In this document: positions 9,632 through 16,783 of the stretch, piece by piece
Layout: each line of letters starts with the position of its first letter
Numbering within the stretch: position 1 is the stretch's first letter
Origin: Planctomycetota bacterium
GTDB taxonomy: Bacteria; Planctomycetota; UBA1135; UBA2386
Direction of reading: 5' to 3'
Length of the DNA: 40,556 nt
Assembly (NCBI GenBank): GCA_016793265.1
Contig: JAEUHT010000229.1
Coordinates: 1 to 40,556, forward strand
Notes under the pieces: generated by a model
What the model saw: the letters and a program-made list of their open reading frames with translations, nothing else
What the model was told of the DNA's origin: nothing
Databases searched by the model: none
Program-made: the position numbers and the translations under genes

Positions 9632-10174
9632 GTGGCATCGCCAGGGCTCCAGAACGCACAGATCGTCGGCGTCGCCGACATGGCGATTGCGCGCGAACCG
9701 CAGACGCAGCTCGTGACCTACGCGCTGGGTTCGTGCATCGGGCTCTCGGCCTGGGATCCGGTCACCAAGACCGGCGGCCTGCTGCACTACATGTTGCCGC
9801 AGCCCGCCGAGCAGGGGGATCCGAAGCAGCTCAAGCCGTTCATGTACGCCACCACGGGCATCCCGCTGTTGTGGCGGAAGTTGACCGAGAGCGGATCGGT
9901 GGCCTCGCGCTTCGTCGTCGTCGCCGCGGGTGGCGCCGAGATCCTCGAGGGCGCGGCGGCCATGGCGATCGGCAAGCGCAACCGCACCATCCTGCGCAAG
10001 GTGCTGTGGAAGATGGGGGTGACGTTGAGCGCCGAGGACACCGGCGGCGGCACCGCCCGCACCATGACGCTCACCTTGGCCACCGGCGAGGTGCGCATCC
10101 GTTCGCGCGAGGGAGAGAAGGTGCTGTGGGCGCCCGGCATGAAGGTGCCCGTGACGCGAGGAATCGAGCCATGA
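9632..10174 (+). CDS. cheD: Chemoreceptor glutamine deamidase CheD
   Basis: A 180-residue CheD, which deamidates glutamines on chemoreceptors and, in some bacteria, binds CheC/CheX-type phosphatases. The catalytic residues can be placed: Thr29, Cys35 (TYALGSCIGLSAWDP) and His52 (LLHYMLPQ). The spacings match the Thr21/Cys27/His44 arrangement known for Thermotoga CheD. The start is a GTG at 9632, 3 bp after cheW; the first 18 residues precede the fold. The gene ends in a 4-bp ATGA overlap with cheY. CheD next to a CheX-like protein supports an adaptation branch using deamidation. No CheB or CheR is in the window. Confidence 0.93.
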   Translation: MASPGLQNAQIVGVADMAIAREPQTQLVTYALGSCIGLSAWDPVTKTGGLLHYMLPQPAEQGDPKQLKPFMYATTGIPLLWRKLTESGSVASRFVVVAAGGAEILEGAAAMAIGKRNRTILRKVLWKMGVTLSAEDTGGGTARTMTLTLATGEVRIRSREGEKVLWAPGMKVPVTRGIEP

Positions 10175-10551
10175 ACTACCGCATCCTGATCGTCGACGAC
10201 TCGCCGCTGCTGCGCGCCACCGCGCGCCGGGCGGTGCTGCAGGCCGGCGCCTCGGCCGAGAACGTGCGCGAGGCGCAGAACGGCAAGGAGGCGCTCGATG
10301 CGCTCAGCAAGGAGCCTGCCGACATCGTGCTGCTCGACATCAACATGCCGGTGATGGACGGCTACCAGTTCGTCGAGGAGAAGGCCCGCCGGCCCGAGCT
10401 CGCCGCGACGCGCGTGGCGTTGGTCACCACCGAGGGCAACAAGAAGCGGCTGGCGCGAATGACCGAGCTCGGGGTCGAGCACTATCTGCGCAAGCCATTC
10501 GAACCGGAGGACCTGCGGGCCCTGGTCGGCGTCATGTTCGAGGGCAAGTGA
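10171..10551 (+). CDS. cheY: CheY-type single-domain response regulator
   Basis: A 126-residue stand-alone receiver domain, the expected phosphate acceptor of CheA. Key residues: acidic pair D9/D10, phosphoacceptor D56 (LLDINMPVMDGY), switch Thr86 (ALVTTEG) and Lys108 (YLRKPF). The ATG at 10171 overlaps the cheD stop by 4 bp; there is no output domain. Relative to enteric CheY it has Asn58 after the phosphoacceptor, as is common in bacterial CheY proteins. It is translationally coupled to its neighbours, and the product would signal either to a flagellar switch or, given the pilus genes nearby, to a pilus motor (inference). Confidence 0.95.
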   Translation: MNYRILIVDDSPLLRATARRAVLQAGASAENVREAQNGKEALDALSKEPADIVLLDINMPVMDGYQFVEEKARRPELAATRVALVTTEGNKKRLARMTELGVEHYLRKPFEPEDLRALVGVMFEGK

Positions 10552-10552
10552 G

Positions 10553-11023
10553 ATGGTGATGCATACGATCGGAGCCGAGAGCTTCACCGGCGTGCTGGCG
10601 AGCGCGCTCGAGCGCATGGCCTTCGTCATCTGCGACCCCTGCGACGAAACGCCCGGCGAGGTGATGGCGAAGTCGATCGCCCACGCCGTCGTCGGCGCCA
10701 CGGGGCCGGTCGCGGTCAAACTCTGCGTCTCGGCGACGGCAGGACTCGTCGGCGAGGTCGCCAGCGGCATGCTCGGCATCGACAGCGAGGACCTCGACGT
10801 CGACGAACACGCGCGCGCCGTCGTCACCGAGCTGGCCAACATCTTCGGCGGCGAGCTGGTCATGAAGATGACCGAGGGTGAGGAGGGCATGGTGCTGAGC
10901 CTGCCGCAGGAGGTCGGCGACGACGAGGCGGGGGCGCTGCTCGACCGCGTCGACGCCGGGGGCTTCGCCATCTGCCTCGGCACCGACACCGGCCAACTGC
11001 TGGTGACCGTGGTCCGCGGCTGA
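10553..11023 (+). CDS. cheX: CheX-like CheY-P phosphatase
   Basis: A 156-residue protein of the CheC/CheX/FliY fold. The helical signature is TELANIFGGELV, with the catalytic pair Glu93 and Asn96 in the ExxN arrangement by which CheX removes phosphate from CheY. The rest (alternating strands such as GPVAVKLCVSATAGLV) fits the fold. Only one ExxN helix is seen, as in CheX and unlike two-site CheC. It begins 1 bp after the cheY stop, giving a direct kinase-regulator-phosphatase set. It could have been called CheC-like; the single site favours CheX. Confidence 0.85.
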   Translation: MVMHTIGAESFTGVLASALERMAFVICDPCDETPGEVMAKSIAHAVVGATGPVAVKLCVSATAGLVGEVASGMLGIDSEDLDVDEHARAVVTELANIFGGELVMKMTEGEEGMVLSLPQEVGDDEAGALLDRVDAGGFAICLGTDTGQLLVTVVRG

Positions 11024-11088
11024 CCGCTGTTGCCGCCGCCGCCGACTCGGTGCTTGCGCGCGGCACGACCACACAGGAAGGTGCGGCG

Positions 11089-12363
11089 ATGGCTGGTCTG
11101 CTGCCGCTGCAGGATGCTCGTGCCCAGGTGCTCGCCACGGCGTTGCCCCTGGTCGAAGTCGAACGCGTGCCGCTGGGGCGCGCCTGCGGGCGGCACCTCG
11201 CCGCCGCGATACACAGCGACGGGGAGTGGCCGGCGACCGATCGTTCGGCGATGGACGGCTTCGCGTTGGCGGCCGGTGCGTCGGGGCTGCCGGCGGGCAG
11301 CGAGTTGCCGGTAATCGGCGAGAGCCTCGCCGGCGCGCCGTTCGCGGGCGTGGTGCCAGCCGGTGCCGCCGTGCGCATCATGACCGGGGCGGTGGTGCCG
11401 GCGGGCGTCGACACCGTGGTGCCGGTCGAAGCCAGCAGCGGCTTCGGCGGCGCGCGCGTGACGTTCCCTCTCGCCATAGCGGCGGGCATGAACATACGCC
11501 GCCGCGGCAGCGAGCTGGCGGCCGGGCAGCGTGTGCTGGCCGCGGGGCACCGCATCGACGCCGCGGCGATCGGCGTGTTGGCGGTGCTCGGCCACCAGGA
11601 AGTCGTGGTGCGGCGCCGGCCACGGGTCGCCATCGTCGCCACCGGCGACGAGGTGGTGCCGATCCACGAGACGCCGGCGCCGCATCAGGTGCGCGAGAGC
11701 AACTCGTGGGCGGTGGCGGCGCAGATCGAAGCGTGTGGTGGCGAAGCGCTGCGCCTCGGCATCGCCCCCGATGAACCGGTCGCCCTGCAGCGGCTGCTCG
11801 CGCAAGGGCTGGCGGCGGCGGACGTGCTGGTGACGATTGGTGGCGTCAGCAAGGGCACGCACGACCTCGTGCACGGGGCGCTGGCGGCGCTCGGCATGCA
11901 GACGGTCTTCCACGGCATCGACCTCAAGCCCGGCAAGCCGACCCTGTTCGGCACCATCACCAGCGGCGCCGCAGCCGCTGACGCGCCACGGTGGGTGTTC
12001 GGCCTGCCCGGCAATCCAGCGTCGACGTTCACGGTGTTCGATCTGCTGGTGCGGCCGCTGCTGCTGCGCCTCGCCGGCGGCGAGGCCGGGGACTGGACGG
12101 CGGTGGCGAAGGTGAGCACCGGTTGGAAGGCCAACTCGCGCCTGCAGGCCAGCGTCGCCCGGCTGCGACTCGGCGCCGACGGCAAGGTCGTGGTCGAACT
12201 GCTGCGGCCGTCGGCGAGCGGCGATCCGTTCGCGCTGCTGCACGGCGACGTCTACGCGCTGATCCCGGGGCAGGTCCCGGGGCAGGTCCCGGGGCAGGTG
12301 GCGCCGGGCGCCGAGGTGGCCGTGTCCATCGTCGGCCGCGCCGATGGGGTGCGACTGCCGTGA
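11089..12363 (+). CDS. moeA: Molybdopterin molybdenumtransferase MoeA
   Basis: A 424-residue MoeA, which inserts molybdate into adenylated molybdopterin to finish molybdenum cofactor. Family landmarks: GEWPATDRSAMDGFA, PAGAAVRIMTGAVVPAGVDTV in the N-terminal domains, the MoCF-binding domain with VAIVATGDE, the VTIGGVSKGTHD loop, KPGKPTLFG and GLPGNPAS, then a C-terminal beta domain. I start it at ATG 11089, which has AGGAAGG 7 nt upstream; an in-frame GTG at 11050 has none. Near the C-terminus a 12-bp unit repeats three times, giving PGQV-PGQV-PGQV in a surface turn. No other cofactor genes are nearby. The last base of its coding frame overlaps the GTG start of lnt. Confidence 0.95.
   Translation: MAGLLPLQDARAQVLATALPLVEVERVPLGRACGRHLAAAIHSDGEWPATDRSAMDGFALAAGASGLPAGSELPVIGESLAGAPFAGVVPAGAAVRIMTGAVVPAGVDTVVPVEASSGFGGARVTFPLAIAAGMNIRRRGSELAAGQRVLAAGHRIDAAAIGVLAVLGHQEVVVRRRPRVAIVATGDEVVPIHETPAPHQVRESNSWAVAAQIEACGGEALRLGIAPDEPVALQRLLAQGLAAADVLVTIGGVSKGTHDLVHGALAALGMQTVFHGIDLKPGKPTLFGTITSGAAAADAPRWVFGLPGNPASTFTVFDLLVRPLLLRLAGGEAGDWTAVAKVSTGWKANSRLQASVARLRLGADGKVVVELLRPSASGDPFALLHGDVYALIPGQVPGQVPGQVAPGAEVAVSIVGRADGVRLP
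12264..12299 (+). repeat. Three perfect 12-bp tandem repeats inside moeA
   Basis: The unit CCCGGGGCAGGT occurs three times without a mismatch (12264-12275, 12276-12287, 12288-12299). The period is a multiple of three, so it expands the protein by Pro-Gly-Gln-Val per copy and keeps the frame. It probably arose by slippage and may vary in copy number between strains. Confidence 0.95.
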
Positions 12364-14036
12364 GCGGCCCGAATGCGTGCGGTGGTGCCAGGTGGTCGGT
12401 GTGGGCGCTGCTCGGCGGGGCGGCGCTCGGCGCCGCTTCGCCGCCGCTGTCGACCCCGCTGGCTCTGGCGCCGCTGCTGCTCGGCCTGATGCTGTGGTTC
12501 ACGATCGCGACCGCGAGCCCGCGGCCGGGGCGGCACGCGTATCTGTTCGGCTGCGCCCACATGCTGTGGTTCTCGTGGTCGGTGCGGCACTTCGCGTTCG
12601 CCGGGCTCTGCGCCATCGTGCTCGTCGGCGGCCTCTACTACCTGCTCGCCGCCCGCGTGACGCGCGCGGCTCCCCGCTGGCAGGGGACGGTCTTCGCGGT
12701 CGCCACTGCCGGCTCGTTCTGGCTGCGCGCGGGCATGCCGGAGATCCACTATCCCCACGGCCAGCCGTGCCATTCGTTGTGGACGCTGCCCGTGCTGCTG
12801 GCGCCGATCACGGTCGGCGGCGAAGCGTTCGTCAACGCGCTGCTGGCGGCGTTGGCGGCGACGCTGGTCCAGCTCGTACGCAGTTGGCGCACGGCGGTGC
12901 CGGCGTGGGGCCGGTCGTTGCGGGCCGTCGCCATCACCGTCGGCATCTACGTCGCGAGCGCCGTGCTCGGCACGCTGCTGCAGGCCGCCTGCGCCGGCGA
13001 AGGCAGCTTGCGCCTCGCCGCGATCGAACCGGGCTTCCACCCGCAGGACGAGTGGATCGAAGCCCAGCGCCGCGACGACCACGATGCCTGGTTGCGCCTG
13101 TTCGAAGAGCGTTACCTGGTGCCGAGCGAGCGGGAGCTCGCCGTCGCGGCGCCGGACCTGCTGGTGTGGCCGGAGAGCAGTCTGCCGGAGGTGCTGCGCG
13201 CTCGCGACATCGATGCCGGTCGCGCGCGCCTGGGCTTGCGCGGGCTCGACCGGCGGCTGCGGCTGGTGCACGCTGGCCCGACGCGCCTCGTGCTCGGGGC
13301 CGAGGTCGAGGGCGACACCGGCGAGACCCCGGCAGCGTGCATCGTCGACCTGAAGCGCGGCCAGGTGCTCGGCTATCAGCAGAAGCGGGTGCTGGTGCCG
13401 GCCGGCGAGTTCGTGCCGTTCGTCGGCCTCATGCCGGCGGCGCTGCGGTCGTGGCTGCAGACGCTGGCGCGGCAGACGTTCCACCAGGAGCTGCCAGCCT
13501 GTGTGCCCGGTGCAGAACGACCGCCGCTCGCGGCGGCCGATGGCACGCGCTTCGGCACGCTCTTGTGCTACGACAACGCCTATCCGGCCGCGGCCGCCGC
13601 CCAGGTGGCGGCCGGTGCCCGACTGCTGCTCGTGCTGTCGAACGAGTCGTGGTTCCGCGGCGGCAACGAACTCGACCAGCTCGTGGCGATGACGGTCTGC
13701 CGCGCGCTGGAGACCGCCACGCCGCTCGTGCGCTGCACCCAGGACGGCTGCAGCGTGGTGGTGGGGGCCGACGGTCGCCGGCGGGAACAACTGCCCGTGG
13801 TGGCAGGGCGCCAGCCGGCTGCGCGAATTCTGCGCGCCGAGGTCCCGCTCGGCGCCGGGCAGCTGCCGGCCATGGCATGGACCCGAGCCGCCGCCGGTCC
13901 GCTCGCCGGTCTCGGCCTCGGGCTGTTGTTCCTGCACAGCCTCGTGCGGCGGGCTAGACTCCGTTCAGCCCCACCGGCCTTCACGGCCGCGGCTGGCCCC
14001 GGTCCCTCCGGTGCTGCCCGCGGAAGTGGTTCTTGA
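12360..14036 (+). CDS. lnt: Apolipoprotein N-acyltransferase Lnt
   Basis: A 558-residue inner-membrane enzyme that adds the third acyl chain to lipoproteins. The N-terminal half is rich in hydrophobic segments (about six membrane spans by eye, to about residue 210). The C-terminal half is a nitrilase-like periplasmic domain. The catalytic triad can be placed: Glu272 (LLVWPESSLPE), Lys342 (QQKRVLVPAGEFVPF) and Cys403 (TLLCYDNAYP), close to E. coli E267/K335/C387. LLVLSNESWF and the CTQDGCSVVVGADG segment are also family-like. A final hydrophobic segment precedes a charged tail. The GTG start at 12360 overlaps the moeA stop. The stop codon overlaps the -35 of the next promoter. Lnt implies triacylated lipoproteins and hence a diderm envelope. 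Confidence 0.93.
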   Translation: MSGPNACGGARWSVWALLGGAALGAASPPLSTPLALAPLLLGLMLWFTIATASPRPGRHAYLFGCAHMLWFSWSVRHFAFAGLCAIVLVGGLYYLLAARVTRAAPRWQGTVFAVATAGSFWLRAGMPEIHYPHGQPCHSLWTLPVLLAPITVGGEAFVNALLAALAATLVQLVRSWRTAVPAWGRSLRAVAITVGIYVASAVLGTLLQAACAGEGSLRLAAIEPGFHPQDEWIEAQRRDDHDAWLRLFEERYLVPSERELAVAAPDLLVWPESSLPEVLRARDIDAGRARLGLRGLDRRLRLVHAGPTRLVLGAEVEGDTGETPAACIVDLKRGQVLGYQQKRVLVPAGEFVPFVGLMPAALRSWLQTLARQTFHQELPACVPGAERPPLAAADGTRFGTLLCYDNAYPAAAAAQVAAGARLLLVLSNESWFRGGNELDQLVAMTVCRALETATPLVRCTQDGCSVVVGADGRRREQLPVVAGRQPAARILRAEVPLGAGQLPAMAWTRAAAGPLAGLGLGLLFLHSLVRRARLRSAPPAFTAAAGPGPSGAARGSGS

Positions 14037-14060
14037 CGGTCCCGGGCATGGAGTTAGGAT
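14033..14060 (+). promoter_or_regulatory. Candidate sigma70-type promoter for the coiled-coil gene unit
   Basis: The -35 TTGACG (14033-14038, overlapping the lnt stop) is followed by a 16-bp spacer and the -10 TAGGAT (14055-14060). This is the best consensus-like promoter I see in the window. Transcription would begin near 14067, leaving a leader of about 200 nt before the ATG at 14267. The leader (about 14067-14266) is less G+C-rich than surrounding genes. It holds a 47-codon open frame (14107-14250) whose codon use does not look coding. AGGAG at 14249-14253 lies 13 nt before the ATG. Confidence 0.5.
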
Positions 14061-14266
14061 TCCGCGGCCCCCCGGCAGCCCCTCTCGCTGGGGAGCGGTC
14101 TCCACCATGTCCGGTTCGCTGGAACACGGAGGCCGCGGCAGGCCATCGATCGTCTTCCACATCCCCTCTGGTTGTAGTCCTTCCTGCATCGCTCGGCAGC
14201 AACACGGCCCTCCGTTCGCCATGCTGAGCAAGTGCAAGAGCTCGAGTTAGGAGTTACCTGGTCACC

Positions 14267-15130
14267 ATGAGTCCCATCGGTCGCGTGTTCATCGTCCTCA
14301 ATCTCGGTCTTGCGGTCGGCTTCCTGATGGTGTCCGGCACGCACCTGCAGACCTCCAACAACTTCAAGATCCGCCTCGAGGCCGAGCAGGCCGGGCGCAA
14401 GGCCGACCAGGAGAAGGCCGCGCAGACCATCGTCGGGCTGGAGAAGGACCGCAACAACTTCGAGAACGCCAAGACGGCCAACGAGACCGCGCTCGGCGAG
14501 GCTCGCAACCAGATCGCCCGCCTGATGGACGACAACAAGCGCCTCGAAGGGCTGACGTCGTCGCAGGAAGCCGACCTGAAGACGATGGCGTCGTCGCTGA
14601 CGGCCTACCAGACCGACTCGAAGGCCGCCTTCGAGAAGGCCGAGGCCGCCTACAAGATGGCGATCGCCGACCAGAAGGTGAAGGACGAGGCGGTCAACGC
14701 CAAGAACGCGTCCGACGCCGAGAACCGCACGCTGCGCACGACCATCGCCTCGCTCGAGGAGACCATCAAGGGTCGCGAACTCGACATCGCCGGCCTGACC
14801 AAGGACAAGAACGAGCTGACCCTGCTGGTGCAGGTCGCCAAGGCCAAGGGCTTCATGGAAGCCATGGCGGTGCCGCAGCTCGCGGGCGTCGTCACCAACG
14901 CCAGCGGCAAGCTGTGCACGATCCAGCTCAGCGACAACCCCGGCAACGTCGATGTGCAGGAGCACGTCAACAAGGGCGGCCTGAGCTTCGCGATCTACGA
15001 CGGCAAGACCTACAAGGGCGAAGCCGTGGCGACCAAGTTCGAAGCCAGCGCCAACGCGCTGCTCTGCAACGTGCGCCTCGTCAACGGCGTGATCCGCGAG
15101 GGCGACAAGGCCGCCACGCAGACCAACTGA
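14267..15130 (+). CDS. Membrane-anchored coiled-coil protein of unknown function
   Basis: A 287-residue protein I do not recognise. Residues about 5-25 form a hydrophobic membrane anchor or uncleaved signal (GRVFIVLNLGLAVGFLMVSG). Residues about 30-185 are a long charged helix rich in Ala, Lys, Glu and Asp, almost certainly coiled coil. Residues about 195-287 form a compact domain (LAGVVTNASGKLCTIQLSD, LLCNVRLVNGVIREGDKA) that looks like small beta barrels and contains two Cys. Anchor, coil and beta domain is the same layout as MreC, although sequence likeness is not evident. Codon choice is highly uniform (AAC for Asn, AAG for Lys, ATC for Ile), suggesting strong expression. It sits in its own unit between lnt and the mre operon, with a 38-bp gap to a tiny membrane protein gene. 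Confidence 0.85.
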   Translation: MSPIGRVFIVLNLGLAVGFLMVSGTHLQTSNNFKIRLEAEQAGRKADQEKAAQTIVGLEKDRNNFENAKTANETALGEARNQIARLMDDNKRLEGLTSSQEADLKTMASSLTAYQTDSKAAFEKAEAAYKMAIADQKVKDEAVNAKNASDAENRTLRTTIASLEETIKGRELDIAGLTKDKNELTLLVQVAKAKGFMEAMAVPQLAGVVTNASGKLCTIQLSDNPGNVDVQEHVNKGGLSFAIYDGKTYKGEAVATKFEASANALLCNVRLVNGVIREGDKAATQTN

Positions 15131-15168
15131 GGCCTGGCCTCCGATTCCAAACCACAGGAGAACCTGCC

Positions 15169-15333
15169 ATGGCCAAGAAGAACGCACCCGCCGCCGCCGC
15201 CACTGTCGATGACGTCGAAGTCGTCGCCAAGCCCGGCCTCGGCATCGACGAGGGCATCATCCTGACGACCTTCTTCGTGATGATCGGCGCCATCATGCTG
15301 GTCGTCATGGCGAACAAGGCATACGGGGCCTGA
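15169..15333 (+). CDS. 54-residue single-span membrane protein of unknown function
   Basis: A small gene with CAGGAG (15155-15160) 8 nt before its ATG. The product starts with a Lys/Ala-rich segment (MAKKNAPAAAATVDDVEVV) and carries one hydrophobic helix from about residue 28 to 47 (EGIILTTFFVMIGAIMLVVM), ending NKAYGA. It is cotranscribed with the coiled-coil gene 38 bp upstream and is followed by tandem repeats and a strong hairpin, so the pair forms a closed unit. It may be a small subunit or anchor for the coiled-coil protein (inference from position only). The last codons (AYGA, stop) are the first copy of the repeat that follows. Confidence 0.8.
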   Translation: MAKKNAPAAAATVDDVEVVAKPGLGIDEGIILTTFFVMIGAIMLVVMANKAYGA

Positions 15334-15372
15334 TAGGGGCCTACGGGGCCTGATAGGGCCTACGGGGCCTGA
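15322..15372 (+). repeat. Tandem repeat overlapping the end of the 54-residue gene
   Basis: The unit TACGGGGCCTGATAGGGGCC (15322-15341) is repeated with one G fewer at 15342-15360 and partly again at 15361-15372 (TACGGGGCCTGA). A looser echo, GTTAGGGGCCTGAG, ends at about 15390. The first copy contains the stop codon of the gene, so the repeat looks like a duplication of the gene's tail. Confidence 0.85.
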
Positions 15373-15440
15373 GACAGTTAGGGGCCTGAGCCCGCCGACG
15401 CTGCAGCCGCGCGCTGCCGCGCACCAAGAAGACGATCGTG

Positions 15441-15483
15441 CACCGCCCGCGCCGGCCTGAGTTTCAGGTCGGCGTGGGCGGTG
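15441..15483. terminator. 20-bp GC-rich hairpin, probable terminator of the small unit
   Basis: Left arm 15441-15460 (from CACCGCCC to GGCCTGA) pairs with 15464-15483 (TCAGGTC to GGGCGGTG) along all 20 positions, with two G-T pairs and a 3-nt loop GTT. It is followed by TCGTTTG, a poor T-run, so it may be a structured barrier rather than a classical intrinsic terminator. It lies 108 bp after the 54-residue gene and 177 bp before mreB. Confidence 0.6.
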
Positions 15484-15547
15484 TCGTTTGCGGCGCTTGC
15501 TGCCGATCTCTGGCGCGCAGGCGGTTCGCGCCACGCCGAAGAATCCG

Positions 15548-15575
15548 TTGCTACCGGAGGCGCGCTCGCTACCCT
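15548..15575 (+). promoter_or_regulatory. Weak promoter candidate for the mre operon
   Basis: TTGCTA (15548-15553), a 16-bp spacer and TACCCT (15570-15575) lie downstream of the hairpin and about 85 bp before mreB. Position is right and the hexamers are partial matches. The remaining sequence between 15484 and 15659 shows nothing else I can support. Confidence 0.3.
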
Positions 15576-15659
15576 GGCCGCATCGCCGTTTGGTCCACGG
15601 CGACTCGTCTGCTGGTCATGGTTCGCCCACGCCATCGAGGTGGGCCGCCCGAGGGGCAT

Positions 15660-16718
15660 ATGGTCAAACCTTTCGAATGGCTGCTGCGCGGCTTCTCGGT
15701 CGATCTCGGCATCGACCTCGGCACCGCCAATACGCTGGTGTTCGTGCGCGACAAGGGCATCGTGCTCGACGAACCCTCGGTGGTCGCCGTGCGCAAGGGC
15801 ACCAGTGAAGTGCTGCTCGATGGCATGGCCGTCGGGGATGCGGCGCTCGAGTACCTCGGCCGCACCCCGCCGGGCTTCCAGGCCGTACGGCCAATGAAGA
15901 GCGGCGTCATCGCCGACTTCGAGATCACCGAGAAGATGCTGCGCTACTTCATGGCGAAGGCGTGCGGCGGTAAGAAGCTGGTCGGGCCGCGCCTGGTCAT
16001 CGCCGTGCCGTGGGGCATCACCATGGTCGAGAAGCGCGCCGTGATCGGCAGCGCCGAGCGCGCCGGCGCCCGACGCGTGTTCCTCGTCGACGAACCAACG
16101 GCCGCGGCGATCGGCGCCGGCCTGCCCGTGCACGAGCCGCGCGGCTCGATGATCGTCGACATCGGCGGCGGCACCAGCGAGGTCGCGGTCATCTCGCTCG
16201 CCAACGTCGTCATCGCCGAGTGCCTGCGCGTCGCCGGCGACGACTTCAACGACGCCATCGCCCAGTACATCCGCGCCAAGTACAACCTGCTGATCGGCGA
16301 GATCACCGCCGAGCGCCTCAAGATCGCCGCCGGCAGCTGCCTGCCGCTCGAAGAGGAGATCCAGGTAGAGGTGCGAGGCCGCGATTCGCTGGTCAACCTG
16401 CCGCGTCGCGCGATCATCACCTCGGCCGACGTGCGCGAGGCGTTGATGGAGCCCGTGCGCAAGGTCATCGGCGCCATCAAGTCCGTGCTCGAACGCACAC
16501 CGCCCGAACTCGCCGCCGACCTCATGGACGCCGGCATCACGCTGTGTGGCGGCGGTTCGCTGCTGCGCGGCCTGCCGGAGATGATCTCGCGCGAGACCGA
16601 GCTCGACGTCCGCGTCGCCGAACGACCGCTCGAAGCCGTGGCGCGCGGCACCGGCATCTTCCTCGAGAACCTCGAGCTCTACTCGCAGTTCCTCGAAGGT
16701 GGCGAAGACCTCGGATGA
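15660..16718 (+). CDS. mreB: Rod shape-determining actin homologue MreB
   Basis: A 352-residue bacterial actin that polymerises under the inner membrane and positions the wall-elongation machinery. Visible elements: an N-terminal amphipathic membrane-binding segment (MVKPFEWLLRGF), phosphate-1 loop DLGIDLGTANTL, DEPSVVAVRKG, connect-1/phosphate-2 region MIVDIGGGTSEVAVISL, GDDFNDAI, and the adenosine motif GITLCGGGSLLRGL. Length is normal (about 345). The ATG at 15660 directly precedes the amphipathic segment; an upstream in-frame ATG at 15618 would add an Arg/Gly/Pro-rich stretch not seen in MreB. It is followed by mreC after 65 bp and begins the operon mreB-mreC-mreD-mrdA-rodA. Confidence 0.96.
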   Translation: MVKPFEWLLRGFSVDLGIDLGTANTLVFVRDKGIVLDEPSVVAVRKGTSEVLLDGMAVGDAALEYLGRTPPGFQAVRPMKSGVIADFEITEKMLRYFMAKACGGKKLVGPRLVIAVPWGITMVEKRAVIGSAERAGARRVFLVDEPTAAAIGAGLPVHEPRGSMIVDIGGGTSEVAVISLANVVIAECLRVAGDDFNDAIAQYIRAKYNLLIGEITAERLKIAAGSCLPLEEEIQVEVRGRDSLVNLPRRAIITSADVREALMEPVRKVIGAIKSVLERTPPELAADLMDAGITLCGGGSLLRGLPEMISRETELDVRVAERPLEAVARGTGIFLENLELYSQFLEGGEDLG

Positions 16719-16783
16719 TGGCGCGCCGGAGCGGCGTGGCGGGTTCTGCCCCGCCGGCTGGCCCGGAGGCATGAGGTGACCGC

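Noticed and set aside
4937..9787. Very long open frame on the minus strand opposite the agmatinase and che genes
   Set aside because: The G+C-rich codon use of the real plus-strand genes leaves few stops antisense. The translation is Arg/His/Asp/Leu-rich without any domain and would cover the tRNA and SRP RNA.
14107..14250. 47-codon open frame in the leader of the coiled-coil gene
   Set aside because: Third codon positions are mixed (GGT, TGT, AGT, CCT), unlike all real genes here, and no ribosome site precedes it. Kept only as a leader observation.
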